Positions 46,448 to 57,428 of a DNA stretch of 64,000 bases are shown here, piece by piece. Source of the DNA: Podospora comata (taxonomy: Eukaryota; Ascomycota; Sordariomycetes; Sordariales; Podosporaceae); NCBI GenBank assembly GCA_017354895.1, contig CP071496.1:2232001-2296000 (forward strand), given 5' to 3'. The first letter of the stretch is position 1, and each line of letters starts with the position of its first letter. The notes under the pieces are model-generated. The model had not been told where the DNA came from and ran no database searches. It saw nothing but the letters and a program-made list of their open reading frames with translations. Position numbers and translations under genes: made by a program.

Positions 46448-49207
46448 TCACTTCTCCTCAGCAGTAGCAGACTCAACCGTCTTCTTCTCCTCATCCTGCT
46501 CCACCTTCTCCTGGACAATCGTCTCCCCAGCCATGTTGGTGACCAGAGACTTGACCGTCTCGATGATGCCCGGTTTCGAGGCGGGTTCTTGTTCCTTTTC
46601 AGGCTCCGCCTCGGGTTTTGGTTTCTCCTCCAGTTCTTCCTTGGATTCTTCAACCTTGGGCTCCTCCTTGGGCTCCTCAGCCTTAGGTTCCTCGGCCTTG
46701 GTCTCCTCAACCTTGGCTTCTGGCACCGGTTCTGGCTCCTTCTTCTCCTCTACAACAGGAGTCTCCTCCCTCTTCTCCTCAACAAGAACCTGCTCCTCCA
46801 CCGTCTTCTCAACGGGCGACTCAGGCTCTCCAAGACTGGGACCACCACCAACACTGAGCTCACCCTCTTCAGGATCAATCTCAAAGAAAGTAAACGCCGA
46901 TGACACACCAAAGATGACAGTAGGTTTAGGCGCTTCCTTGGGAGGCTCCTGCTTGGCACTGGGTGCCCGTCTCTGCGGACCCCTAGCCCTCCCCTTTCTC
47001 GCATCAACTAGCGGCGCCTTCTCCTTCTTCTCTTCCTCCTCCTTCTCCTCCGCCGGCTCCTCTTTCTTCACCGGCGCCTGAGGGCCGAGCTGCAGACGTC
47101 TATTAAGATCATTCATAAACCCGGCCTGCAACGCCGCGATCTTTCCACCAACTGGTCTAGCCGGGACAGCAGGCTTTTGCTTTGGGGGCGCAGCCGCCTC
47201 AGCAGGTTCTAGCCCGCCAGAGGTAGGGCCGGCCTTGACGGGGCGGACAGGAATCGCGGGTTTGGGACGCTCGGGGATGGCGGGCTTGTTGTCGTCACCG
47301 GAGACCTTGGGCTTGGGACGAGCGGGGATCTCGGGCTTCTTGGCGGCAGTGGTAGGAGAAGAGGTTTCAACTGGCGAAGGAACAGAGTCGTCTTGCTGGG
47401 GAGTGGAGACGGTGGTCTCGAGCTGGAGGGACTCTGGGGTATCCTCCCAAACGTCCCGACTAGGGAAGCGGTTGTGCATACCGGGACGGCCCGCAGCCTT
47501 GGTTTCGCTGGCAAGATGGGGCTGGTGCTTGACCCAGAGCGGCTTCGCGCTCCGGCCGGGGATGAAGCCATCGGCTCCACGTTCCCTGACCTCCTTCTCG
47601 GCCAGTTCCTCCTGGTGGCGGGCAAATGCCTGAGCGGGAGTCTCTCCATCTCTGGTGGGAGGAACAATGCTGGCGGCATTTTCTGACTTGTCTTCGCCTT
47701 CAAAGAGATCCGGGGTAGACACCTCAGCCGTGTAGTAGACGGAGCTGGGTGCGTCCTCCCAGATATCCGCGCTAGGGAAACGCTGCTTCTTGACGCTCTT
47801 GGGCTTCTCCTCCTTGACGGGCTCCTTCTTGACAACCTTGTCATCGTCCTCAAAAAGGGGCTCGTACTCCTCAACATCCTCAAGGGGAGTGGAGCGGTGC
47901 TCAAAGGAATGCTCCTTGTAGATGCTGGCAGGCCTGCTGGTGGGGCGGCTAGTAGGCTGATCTTCGTTGGGAAGCTCAACAGCAGGCTGGTGAACATAGG
48001 GTGACGGGTCCTTGGCAACCTCGTCCTCGGCCAGGATGGGCGCCTCGTAAGCCTCCTCCTCAACGGTGGGCGACTCGTTGTCGCTGAACATCACAGACCT
48101 CCGGCGGTTGGGCTCCTCGACGTGAATGACGTCACTGATGGAAGAAGGGCGACGGGCTTCCTTGTCCTTGTCTGAGTCGGAGATCACTGAAGAGGGCTTC
48201 TTGGGAGAAGCAGGACCAGGCGAGGCGACACGGGAGGTCGACTCTTCCAGGGCTTGCCAGGCGACCTGATCGGTGGGGGTGCCAGAGTAGTTCTTGACGC
48301 CAAGACCAGAACCACGAGTGATGGTCTCACGGACGATCTTGTTCAGCTCCTCACTGCTCATGGAAAAGTCCTTGACACGATCATAGTGGTGGAGTACATG
48401 CTCCTTCTTGAGAAGCTCGGGGTGCTTCTCGAAGTAGGCCTTGTCGAGCTTGTCCTGGGGACCAACACCATGGCCGTGCAAGCCGTAGCTACCAGGGGGC
48501 AGGTTGCCACGACTGGACGACCGACGACTGTGGTGCTTCTTCTCGACGGTGGAAGGAGCAGGTGAAGGAGCCTGGACATCACCGGCATGCTTGAGCATGG
48601 GAACCTGGATACCAATCTCGGGAATGCCATGCTCGTCATCGATATCACTCTTGGCGGACAGCTGACTGGTTGTGCTGGCCTTCTTCTTGAGGCTGCGGTT
48701 CGAGGGCAAGGCGCCGGCGGAATCGTCGTTGCTGCTGGGTCTGCCAATGCCAAAGGCGGCAGCACGGTCGCTGTCGGTACGGGTAACCGTCATCACGCGC
48801 TGCTTGGCGCTGGCGGCAGGCAGAGATGGCTTGGGCGCATGAAGCTTGACATCCTCGCCGACGGTGCGGGTGTGTTCGGGACTGGTGCTCTCCTCATTGG
48901 AAGGGCTCGATTCTTGGGCCAGGTTGGCATACTCGGCACCCTCTTCGCCGAGAGAGGGGAGGTCGACGGAGGTGGAACGGGGAATGGGATCGCCATGGCT
49001 GCGGTTGCCAGGATGGAGGGACTTGGACTTGACGAGGGGGCTCTCGTTGAGCGGCGAGGGAGCAAATCGGTCCGGGTTGGGACTTATTGAGCGCTGGAAG
49101 CGCCGGTTGGCAGGGCGTGGAGGGACCATTGGAAGGGGTGCTCTCTCTTGACTCCTCGAGGGTCTCGGGGGTATGACAGGAGGTTGCTGAGCCGTTGTAG
49201 CGGACAT
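46448..49207 (-). CDS. AIM21: Aim21-type actin-patch regulator
   Basis: This is a long disordered protein of the fungal Aim21 family, which in yeast works with Tda2 and capping protein at cortical actin patches. It is a single exon of 919 residues from the ATG at 49207 (MSATTAQQPPVIPPRPSR). The frame stays open upstream, but without an ATG. The N-terminus is rich in proline SH3-ligand motifs (PPVIPPRPSR, PLPMVPPRPANR). The middle has YGLHGHGVGPQDKLDKAYFE. A motif occurs twice: FPSADIWEDAPSS near residue 474 and FPSRDVWEDTPES near 580, each followed by VSTP. More PARPKP/PERPKP motifs follow, then a Glu/Lys/Pro-rich tail (EETKAEEPKAEEPKEEPKVE). A 5' UTR intron is possible. Confidence 0.85.
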   Translation of the reverse strand: MSATTAQQPPVIPPRPSRSQERAPLPMVPPRPANRRFQRSISPNPDRFAPSPLNESPLVKSKSLHPGNRSHGDPIPRSTSVDLPSLGEEGAEYANLAQESSPSNEESTSPEHTRTVGEDVKLHAPKPSLPAASAKQRVMTVTRTDSDRAAAFGIGRPSSNDDSAGALPSNRSLKKKASTTSQLSAKSDIDDEHGIPEIGIQVPMLKHAGDVQAPSPAPSTVEKKHHSRRSSSRGNLPPGSYGLHGHGVGPQDKLDKAYFEKHPELLKKEHVLHHYDRVKDFSMSSEELNKIVRETITRGSGLGVKNYSGTPTDQVAWQALEESTSRVASPGPASPKKPSSVISDSDKDKEARRPSSISDVIHVEEPNRRRSVMFSDNESPTVEEEAYEAPILAEDEVAKDPSPYVHQPAVELPNEDQPTSRPTSRPASIYKEHSFEHRSTPLEDVEEYEPLFEDDDKVVKKEPVKEEKPKSVKKQRFPSADIWEDAPSSVYYTAEVSTPDLFEGEDKSENAASIVPPTRDGETPAQAFARHQEELAEKEVRERGADGFIPGRSAKPLWVKHQPHLASETKAAGRPGMHNRFPSRDVWEDTPESLQLETTVSTPQQDDSVPSPVETSSPTTAAKKPEIPARPKPKVSGDDNKPAIPERPKPAIPVRPVKAGPTSGGLEPAEAAAPPKQKPAVPARPVGGKIAALQAGFMNDLNRRLQLGPQAPVKKEEPAEEKEEEEKKEKAPLVDARKGRARGPQRRAPSAKQEPPKEAPKPTVIFGVSSAFTFFEIDPEEGELSVGGGPSLGEPESPVEKTVEEQVLVEEKREETPVVEEKKEPEPVPEAKVEETKAEEPKAEEPKEEPKVEESKEELEEKPKPEAEPEKEQEPASKPGIIETVKSLVTNMAGETIVQEKVEQDEEKKTVESATAEEK

Positions 49208-51895
49208 GGTGGGCAAGCTCGGCGGAGGGTCGGGCTGGTAGATATGTTGTGCGGTGGTGGTGTCAAGGGAGGTGTCGTTGGGGGCTCGGTTGCGATAGCG
49301 GAAAGAGGGAGAACGAGCAGGTAAGACGGAGAGGATGGGTAGGATCGGGTTCGTGCGGAGTGCGGTACCACGAAGACAGTCCTGTGTGTGGTGTCTGGGG
49401 AAGTACACTAGGGTAGCTCGTCTGGAACAACGGCAGAGACTAGGTTAGCACATGCAGCAGGAGGATCGGTGAGTGTGTAGAGAGAAGGCTTGGAGCTGAT
49501 GCGAGATAAGCGCGCCCAACGGTTGAAGCTCTCGACAATCCGACCCAAGATGTTCGACCGCCCCCCAGACAGCCGTGATAACACGGTACCTGAGCCGCGC
49601 AGCCTTGTGCCTGCAGATAACGAGTCACCGCCAGACCGAGACGAATGGCGGGTCGATAAGAAGCGAGACAGGTAGAGATAGTGAGGAGAGAAAAAAACAG
49701 CTTCTAGCTAATGCGGTTACATGGCAGGAAGATGTGGCTCCGCGTTACAGAGCGAGCTGGAGAAGCGGCATGCTGCTATCGCGGATATAAGTGTGCCTCA
49801 GACCTGCTGCAACCAAGGAAACAGCCGGAATGGCCCACGATGTCGCACAATGGGAGATCAACGACTCGTCCATCCCCAACTGGGCGCATGGTGGTTTGGC
49901 AGACCGCTTGCATCTATCTGACTGGGAGAAAAGGGGCTGATGGAGGGGCAAGGAGCTGCCTCATAGGTGGTGGGGAAAGGCCGCGACTCAAAACTTACTT
50001 TGGAGGAGGTCGGCGGTGAGGTTGCCGTTGATTAAAAAGAGAACAGAAAATGCAATTGAATGATTTATGAGAATCACAGTGGTGTTGGATGAGAACGTGA
50101 AACTTGTTGTGTTCTCAAACTGGGCGGCGCTAGAGGGCCACTTATATCGCTACTTGGATGCCTTCTTCGTCATTTGGTACAAATCCGGTCTCCAGCTGTG
50201 GGGTGCGGGACTCGAGTTCGTACTGTGTTACGAGAGAAGCTCTCCAAATTCCAAAGCGGCAGACGCTTGCACCACCGGGATCTCGTGGTCTGTTTTGTCC
50301 GCTTCAACCGGCTAGCACGTCCGCAATTGATTCGACCCAGTGACTACTCCTGTTTCTCCTCAGGAGTCAACAGCAGAGACATGTATGTACCTGTACGTAC
50401 CACCTCGTACCTTGAAGCAGCCACGTCGTTTTGAGGCGATGTTAGAGTTCAGCTCTCCTCGCCCGATCATAGTCTCTCGTCCCACCAACGTCTTTGATCC
50501 CGCAAGTTTAAATCTGGATGGTGAGCTGGCTTGTTTCCTTTGCTTGCTTTCGAGACACAGCATAATAGACTACAGTCACGCCTTGAACACAATAAACATC
50601 GAATAATAATCCAGATTGCCTAAAGTCATCAAGGTACACGGTCTAGCAGCACGGACCCAGGTGCCCTTTTCCCCTGGCATCTGGGCTGAGGTCTGTCATT
50701 TCTTCCCCACCATTTCCCCACCTCGCGATGGGCTTCCACCTGGCGTGCTGGCCAAGATGGCTGACAGAAGTTCTGGAATTGCCCAAATATGCAGATGACC
50801 AGAAGAGATTTCCTCTCACCGACGAGACCTGCTCGATTGATCGATGAGCTGTTCCCTCTAGCGTAGCAGATACACCGTTGGAAAAAAGCCTGTAGAGGAC
50901 CGCTTCTCCAGAATGGCGGGGTATCTGAATCTTTCACTGACGTGCGGGGCCCGTTGGGCGATCGAGCTTGGATATTCACGTGATGTGATTGGCCCGCTCT
51001 GAGATCCACGTGTGATGATGCCTCCCTCGAGACGAAGACACGAAAGACTCCGGGCCATCCATCCATCATCTTTGTGGCATATTGCATTGTTGCCTACTAT
51101 TTTGATAATATTGCAGTCTGCTAATGCAAAATCAGAGAATTCTTCCAACTCCTGCCAATCACGGCAACCCCACCGGCCTCGTCTCCCGGTGACCGCCTTT
51201 TCCACGATACAACACCATTTTTTTCCAGCATCTTTTTAGGCCTTCACAAACCGGCCGGCATCCAAGCCAGTCCGCTTGGCGTTCCTATCCAGCCTGGGCG
51301 TTTTCAGCAGGTCGAAAAAATCGAAACTCCACCCAGATCTCATCGAACTGACGACGATATTCGTAGGGCCGACCGGGTCTTCTCTCTCCTGTTCCTTCGT
51401 GCTCCTTCGAGTCCCTGCGGAGAACTGCAGTCTAACGTGCCAAGAAATACCGCACCCGTCAATCCAAGCAGCTCAGCAGATTCATGACGCAATCTTCGTT
51501 GTGTTCGTGGCAGCCGTTGCCCACGCCGTATACTGTACTCTGTGGCAACACGATTAGCAACAGAAACGACACATTGTTGATATCCTGCAGGACCTTGGGA
51601 ACACAACAGCAGCAGCCCGAGTGGGATGTCCTCCTGATGTCACACAGGGAGCGATTCATTCAACCACCACCCACCATCCTTGCACCTGCCCAGGATTTAT
51701 TTCTATCCTTCTAGAAGTAATGCACGGACCATCTCACTTACACGCTCAAGGGGCATCACCACTTACGGCAACTGAGTCAAGGCTTGTTTAGTTATCAGAT
51801 ATTGCAGGGTCACCTCAGACGATGCAAGTGCATCTCCATCTTTTCTGCGTTTTAAAATCAGATACCATCCATTACATCCCACCTCATCTGACAGT
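49208..51895. other. 2.7-kb intergenic region upstream of AIM21
   Basis: It includes the AIM21 promoter and leader and the 3' side of the bZIP gene. The ORFs are short and overlap on both strands. No gene, RNA or repeat is supported. Confidence 0.5.
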
Positions 51896-52890
51896 CTATA
51901 CTTGTGTCACCCTCACCAACATTTCACAGCCTTCCAGTAGGGGGCCCCATTTTCTTACAAAGCCTTCACTCATCTCCCATCCCTCCTCGCCCCACGGATC
52001 ACACAGCACCATGTCCACCTCGTCATCCTGGTACCCCTGAGACCCGCCGTTCGCGATGTCATTGTAAAATTCAGTCGTGTTATACACGTCTTGGTACATG
52101 ATCAGGTTATCTCGAAGCTTGGGAAAAGGCACCGAGTCGATCCAACTCTCGTGTGGAACGCTTTTCTGCAATGATGTCGGCCGCACGGAGCTTCGGTCCA
52201 TATTTAGGGGTATGAGAAAGACGCTCACGACCACGTCGGTCATATACGCCTTCGACGAGTTATATTGATCCAGCGGTATCCAGGAACGGTCCGCCAAACC
52301 AGAGTCTGCAAGCGGGAAGGAATCGGGAGAGACCGACGAAGACCAAGGGAACGACGCACTGTAGATGTCTGTTTGTGCCGCCTGAACTGGGGCTCTGCTG
52401 CTTGACGGGATGCCGGTGGCCGGAAATGGCATGAATTCGGCGATAGAGGATGGGTTGAAGTCGGAGAATGCGGTTGGACTAGTCATCGGGGCCGTTGGTG
52501 CAACTAAGAAATCGGACGCATCTGCCGGCAATGGATATTCTGCAGCCGTCTCCTCGCGTGGTACCCCTGTCTGGTCCTGGTCTTTTTGTTTTGCGGCTGC
52601 CTTACGCTTGCCTGCACAACATATCAAAAGCCTTGTGTCAGTCACTCAAAGCATATGGGTTGTCCTCGAGCCAGGACCACCACACTGAAGACTTACGCCA
52701 TGCCCGCTGATGAAGCCGATTCTGACGACGCCTACGCTCTGCCGGATCAGTTACTCCAGTCCAGTCATCTGTGATCTCGAGAGCCTGTCATCAATTCAGT
52801 GTTAGCCCAGGCAGCAATTTGGAGTCGGAAACATCAGCATCAACGCACTTCGGATAGTTCTTTTTTCCGGTCAAGTACCAAACAATGCAT
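51896..52890 (-). CDS. bZIP transcription factor with DUF3425 domain
   Basis: This is a fungal bZIP-type regulator. The model is complement(join(51896..52611,52697..52784,52849..52890)), 281 residues. Exon 1 gives [14 protein letters not shown]. Exon 2 starts [20 protein letters not shown]. The basic region, split by intron 2, reads [20 protein letters not shown]. Donors are GTGCGT and GTAAGT; a GCTAACA branch lies before exon 2. The C-terminal part has the DUF3425 pattern: [27 protein letters not shown], then [20 protein letters not shown] with LLEGCEML. Proteins of this build are common in Pezizomycotina and often act in stress or secondary metabolism; the target genes cannot be read from the window. 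No biosynthetic genes are nearby. The exact 5' exon is less sure than the rest. Confidence 0.85.
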
Positions 52891-53539
52891 TCTTTGACTC
52901 GGACCTGTCATGATTTCGGGTTCGGTGTAAGTGATTAATACGCTGACGAGTTTGCTGATAGGGCGAGGGACGCTCGATTCAAATAGGAAAAGAGAAGCTG
53001 ATTCCCTGACAGGCTATGCGTCTTGGGCAGCTTTAGAAGCATTCTGCATATATATCTACTTCTCCTCTGTTGACCGTGAACCCCTGATATCGAAGATGGA
53101 GAAAGCTTCTAGGACTACGCCTTGAGCTTCAAGTACCGCGGAAATGACATCTGATTGGACGCTTGGCCGCCAGCGGAAAAGGGTCACATTGGTTGGTCTC
53201 GTTCGCACCTAAGAAACCTCGCATTACCGCAGCACCCTTCACTAGCCTGCAGCCAGCTTATAATCCGAGCTGTGGACACTACCAAAGTCCGAGATGTTAG
53301 TCTCAAAATGGAGCATTTTGAGAATGGGTGACAAGGGCAGTAGTACTAAAAGGGCGTTGCTCCTGGGATCTGATGGGATGAGTAACGAGATACTTTGCTG
53401 ACTTGTTCCCTTGTTTGGAAATCGAATTGCAAGTTTCTGATAATAGAACATCGAGAGGCATCACATCGAGCGCAGCCAGCATCATCATACCACCACGCCC
53501 GCTACTACCCGGGAGCCACCCACTCGTCGCGACACCACA

Positions 53540-53797
53540 ATGAGCGGCAGTACTGATCAAACCACAAACTCCACTGGTTCATCTCGGCCATCACTCACAC
53601 AGCAGCAATGGGTATCCTCACCAGCTTCACCACTCGGCATCGTGTTTCTCTCCGCCTGCAATGAAGCCCCTACATCTCAAGAGACCTATCTGCAGAACCA
53701 TCTGAGCAACTACGCCCGAAGCTTCTATTCGACGCCACCGGGGTCATCCAGCCCACCGGGTTCCTCCTCACAAGTGACATCCTCTTCCCGTCCGTAG
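53540..53797 (+). CDS. Small uncertain ORF, 85 residues
   Basis: I do not recognise this protein. It starts with an ATG after CACA and uses mixed, ordinary codons. The product is Ser/Thr/Pro-rich with one more ordered stretch (SQETYLQNHLSNYARSFYST). It has no signal peptide and no membrane segment. It could be a real small gene, an exon of a larger one, or chance. Confidence 0.3.
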   Translation: MSGSTDQTTNSTGSSRPSLTQQQWVSSPASPLGIVFLSACNEAPTSQETYLQNHLSNYARSFYSTPPGSSSPPGSSSQVTSSSRP

Positions 53798-54350
53798 GGC
53801 TATAGCACCTGCGGGTGTGGACAGATGACGGCATACTTGGCAGTACCTAATCGAATCTCATTTTCTTTCCGGCGCGTGGCAGAACCCAATCATGACTGCC
53901 AGAGACGTGACCACTCGATGCGGCCTATACTACAGAGAAAGTCTATCGTTTGCTGCATGTCATCAATTGAGCCCTACGCTTTGTGTCTCTGCTGCGTTTT
54001 GAATCGGGTAGAAGTCAGCAGTAGTGATGTACTGGGACTAATTCATTCGCTTAGGCAAGGTTCTTTTTTGGGTGTTTATGGGGCGGTTTTTTGGCACTTG
54101 GTTATAGGTTTCAGGGTGGGAGTTACTCTCCAGTTGGAATTGTTTCTTTTATTTTGGGACAGGGCCTAATCCGAGTTGGGGGAGGATGACTGAAGAGGGT
54201 CCAATGGTTTGGATATCACCATCACGAAACTCGCCACAATCACACACATTTGTCGCCGAAACTCTTCGAATCTCGAGGCCGGATGGAGCAAGAATCATCA
54301 CGGGAAGGACCAATTCCGGTGGGGTTGAGCGGCGGCAAAGGGAAGGGCGG

Positions 54351-54368
54351 AGTGTGTGTGTGTGTGTG
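54351..54368. repeat. (GT)n microsatellite followed by a G run
   Basis: About nine GT repeats end in a run of Gs, in otherwise unique intergenic DNA. Confidence 0.8.
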
Positions 54369-55364
54369 GGGGGGGTTGGTAAACTCTAACTACTTCTAGA
54401 AGCAAAAGATGGGAGGGAGACTCTAGGACGCTTCTGCGGCGGAGACGGGTATAATCACCGTTACCGGTGGTCCGGTTCCTCCTGGAAAGTGCGGTGGTAG
54501 CAGACATGCATGGCCCGTTTCATTGGGTCGACGGGAGGATCAAGAGGCGTGTTTCTTATTCATGGGTGGTGTTTCTTGGGGTATTGGGTTAGTTAGGGGG
54601 GCGAAGTCCGAAGGCGGCGAGGTATACGGTCAGGACTTGATATCACTTGGGGGATGGGGCAAGACTGGAAACAAGGAACAAGGCGGTGAGCAAACAGGAA
54701 GCCAACAACCGAGACATCAACAACAATATACACGAACTTTTTCAACGCGATTTAGAAACTCTCTACAGGACATGGGTGTTTGAAATGCAGATATGATTCA
54801 TCCTTACATTTATCTGCCCGCGGGCTTACTCATCTCTACGGCGGTTGGCGTTGAATTGGCTGACGGCATCACACGAAGGTTGTATTGTAGCCTGGCCTTG
54901 GCTTTCTACAGCCCGATTTGGGGTATATCTTTCGAGCTGAGGCCGCAACGTTGCGGAGAAGGGGAGCAATCAATGGGTTGATCTCGATGCTTTTAAGAAG
55001 CGAAGAGAAGAAGGTGTATGGAGGGAATACGCTGTTTTGGTAAACTCCGGTTGCTGTCGGGGAATACCGACTGATGATTTTGTGGTGATGGAATCAGAAA
55101 GGGTAGCTCGTATTCTGGGGGTGGAGAGGATGTGCACTTGAATGTGTGTTATGGACCAAGTCTGCCTTGTGAGTTCGCGGGAATGCCGATTGTTTATACG
55201 TTCTGGGCAGCATGAGAAAAAGAAGGGGGATCGTCAACATGTCAAACTTGGCCTGCAATACTCTGGATGTAAAGACTGGGGTGGCAAAGTAAGTTGACAT
55301 GTCATCGTCCTCTAGATTGCGTGACAAAGGTTGGCCAAAACTCCTCCAGAGATAGTGTATCGCT

Positions 55365-55515
55365 TTTTCAAGATAGTTCATAGACCTTGAATAATAAGTG
55401 ATAGCCATTCAAAGATAGTGGACATGCCTATCCGTGTCTTGAGGATGCATTCAATAATAAATAATAGCCATTAAATGATAGTGAACAGGCCTATCTGTAT
55501 CGTAAGGAGGCGTAA
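55365..55515 (-). repeat. Degenerate 21-bp tandem repeat, array 4
   Basis: Units begin near 55381, 55402, 55424, 55443, 55465 and 55487 and resemble AGCCATTCAAAGATAGTGAAC on the plus strand. This is the same orientation as array 3. Two units (55402 and 55465) are nearly identical. Confidence 0.72.
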
Positions 55516-55615
55516 GTCGATCGCCCATCTAAGTACATTTGCTAACTTGCAGCACTACTGATATTATCTGGGGCGTGCCACTTCCCCAGATATCAGTCCT
55601 CTTTATAATCCCTAG

Positions 55616-56755
55616 TCAGAGCCGCCGTTCAGCTGACTCGTCAACGTCCCTGGTGCTAGGCGAAGGGAAACTAGCCCGTGGCACTTGCTTCCTTTTTATC
55701 CCCTCCACCCGCTTCCTCACCACCTCGCCAATCCCACGTTGTGAGACTTCCGCAGGGAAAAGCCAAGGAGGCAGCGGCATAAAACCCTCTCCCTTCAAGT
55801 CAGAAAACGTATTCAACAACCATCCGGCAGCCAAATTCACATTCCCAAGCCACCTCTCGGGAACCCACCGCCGAAGTGCACCTTCCGGACCGAGGGCACC
55901 TGTCCCCCTATCAGGCCAGCACCGAATAATCGGCGACTCAGGCTTCAACCTCTCCACGGGTAGGCCCATCATCGCCCTATCCCCACGGTGATTAGGATGA
56001 GCAAAAACATCCTGGTCCACCCATCTGCACACAAACGCACAAGTAAACCCAAACAGCTTGACACTCCCATCACTCAGAATCAACACCTTGTCCGGGCCAA
56101 GAGCATTGATCCCAATCTCAACATTCCACCACATTTTATTACTCGCCTCCGACACCTTCCGTAGAATATCCAACCGAGTCTTCTCATCAGGAAGCATAAC
56201 ATGATCCACCGTCCCATCAATGGTACGAGCCCTCCCAATCTTCTCCTCCATCGTCTCCGCCCCCTTGTAATGATCCATCAACACTATCCTCACCCACCTC
56301 GCCGTCCTCTCCGGGACGTGCGTCTCCACCTCAAAAGTAAAACTCCCATTAAACTGGGGGACGATAACCTTCAGACCCTTCCCCCCCACCCCCCCCCCCA
56401 AAAAAAGACGAAAAACACTTGTACGCGTGTGTCTTGGTAGCGTAATTAAGCTCCGCCTTCGCCATGCAGTCCAGATACTCGTAGCACGCCTTCCCCTCCA
56501 TCCGAAGATCACACCCTGGGTTGCCGTGGGGTGGATAATCCACCCCGTCGGTGAGGGAGCTGCTTTTGGGGCCGGGGTGCTGGTGGTGGTTGTGGCCGAC
56601 GTGGGAGTAACGACGGGGAGGTTCCCCATTGTAGTGTGTACCCCATGTCCGGGTGCTCGATGTTTGAAGAGGGTGAGGGCGCGGCCGGGGCGGTAGCGTC
56701 CATGTGGACCAAGGTGGTCGGGCGAGGTGGTGGTGATGGTGTTGTCTGTGCTCAT
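55616..56755 (-). CDS. Orphan protein, frame uncertain at a poly-G tract
   Basis: I do not recognise this gene. One ORF of 379 residues starts MSTDNTITTTSPDHLGPHGR. Its C-terminal two thirds look like a folded protein (FTFEVETHVPERTARWVRIV, WWNVEIGINALGPDKVLILS, DGSVKLFGFTCAFVCRW). The DG-VKLFGF block faintly recalls the DFG region of kinases, but no HRD or Gly loop is seen. Between about 56,400 and 56,545 another frame looks more protein-like (GCDLRMEGKACYEYLDCMAK, AELNYATKTHAYKCF). The change of frame coincides with a T-run plus G-run near 56,390-56,410. I could not find splice sites that join the frames cleanly. A real frameshift, a sequencing slip in the homopolymer, or an unusual intron are all possible. 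Confidence 0.5.
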   Translation of the reverse strand: MSTDNTITTTSPDHLGPHGRYRPGRALTLFKHRAPGHGVHTTMGNLPVVTPTSATTTTSTPAPKAAPSPTGWIIHPTATQGVIFGWRGRRATSIWTAWRRRSLITLPRHTRTSVFRLFLGGGVGGKGLKVIVPQFNGSFTFEVETHVPERTARWVRIVLMDHYKGAETMEEKIGRARTIDGTVDHVMLPDEKTRLDILRKVSEASNKMWWNVEIGINALGPDKVLILSDGSVKLFGFTCAFVCRWVDQDVFAHPNHRGDRAMMGLPVERLKPESPIIRCWPDRGTGALGPEGALRRWVPERWLGNVNLAAGWLLNTFSDLKGEGFMPLPPWLFPAEVSQRGIGEVVRKRVEGIKRKQVPRASFPSPSTRDVDESAERRL

Positions 56756-57428
56756 GGTGACGAACGGGTTTTGTCTTGTTGATAGATAGTGTGGGAAGAT
56801 GTCAGGTATGGAAAAGATTGGCAGTTGAGAGAGGCAGCTAAGTGTGATGTGTCGGGTAAGAAGGAAAAGTGTGGGCTGGGTGTGAGGAAGGGTGGCTTTA
56901 TAGATTTGCTAAACTCTACAGAGAGCAAAAGACTTCAAAGCCACTATGGAAAGTTCAGCACATGAGAGAAAGTTCAACACAGAATCAAAGTCTAAGGAAG
57001 AGAGAAAACTTTCAGTGGTGGAAAAGATGGCTTGGTTTGCTGCACTGTTGTCTTAAGCTTAGATGCCAGAATGTGTTAGAATTAGATTGATAAATCTACA
57101 TGATTTTGCAAACACCTGTAACTTTATGGGTATCGTTTCGTTTGCCATTTAGTATCCCAGTGTATAAATAAGCGGCAGACACTTCGGCAGGCCACCTGGT
57201 TCCTAACCTCTTCAATTAAACCAAGATAAATCATTATGGGGGCTTGGCACTAAAAACTAACGACTCTCTGAATGCCCAGAATATCGCTCTGGCCATATAT
57301 TGAACCACCGTTTGGCCGATCATATCGCTATGTGAAGAGTATCGCTATACTTCGTATGGCTGTGTATAGGTCTGACCGTAAAGCTCCAACCTCCCTAATC
57401 TTCCATGAATGAAGATGATAAGCCCCCA
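56756..57428. other. Intergenic region orphan gene / seipin
   Basis: It holds the promoter side of the orphan gene and the 3' side of the seipin gene. No gene is seen. Confidence 0.55.

Larger units (their letters stand above)
52891..55615. other. 2.7-kb sparse region
   Basis: It contains one plausible small ORF (53540-53797), a (GT)n tract and the fourth 21-bp array. Nothing else is supported. Confidence 0.5.

Noticed and set aside
49208-49408. Extension of AIM21 to a start at 49408
   Set aside because: The apparent first codon is GTG, not ATG. The first ATG in frame, at 49207, gives a typical Aim21 N-terminus.
56349-56543. Protein kinase call for the orphan gene
   Set aside because: Only a weak DG-VKLFGF resemblance exists; the Gly loop, catalytic Lys and HRD motif are not visible.
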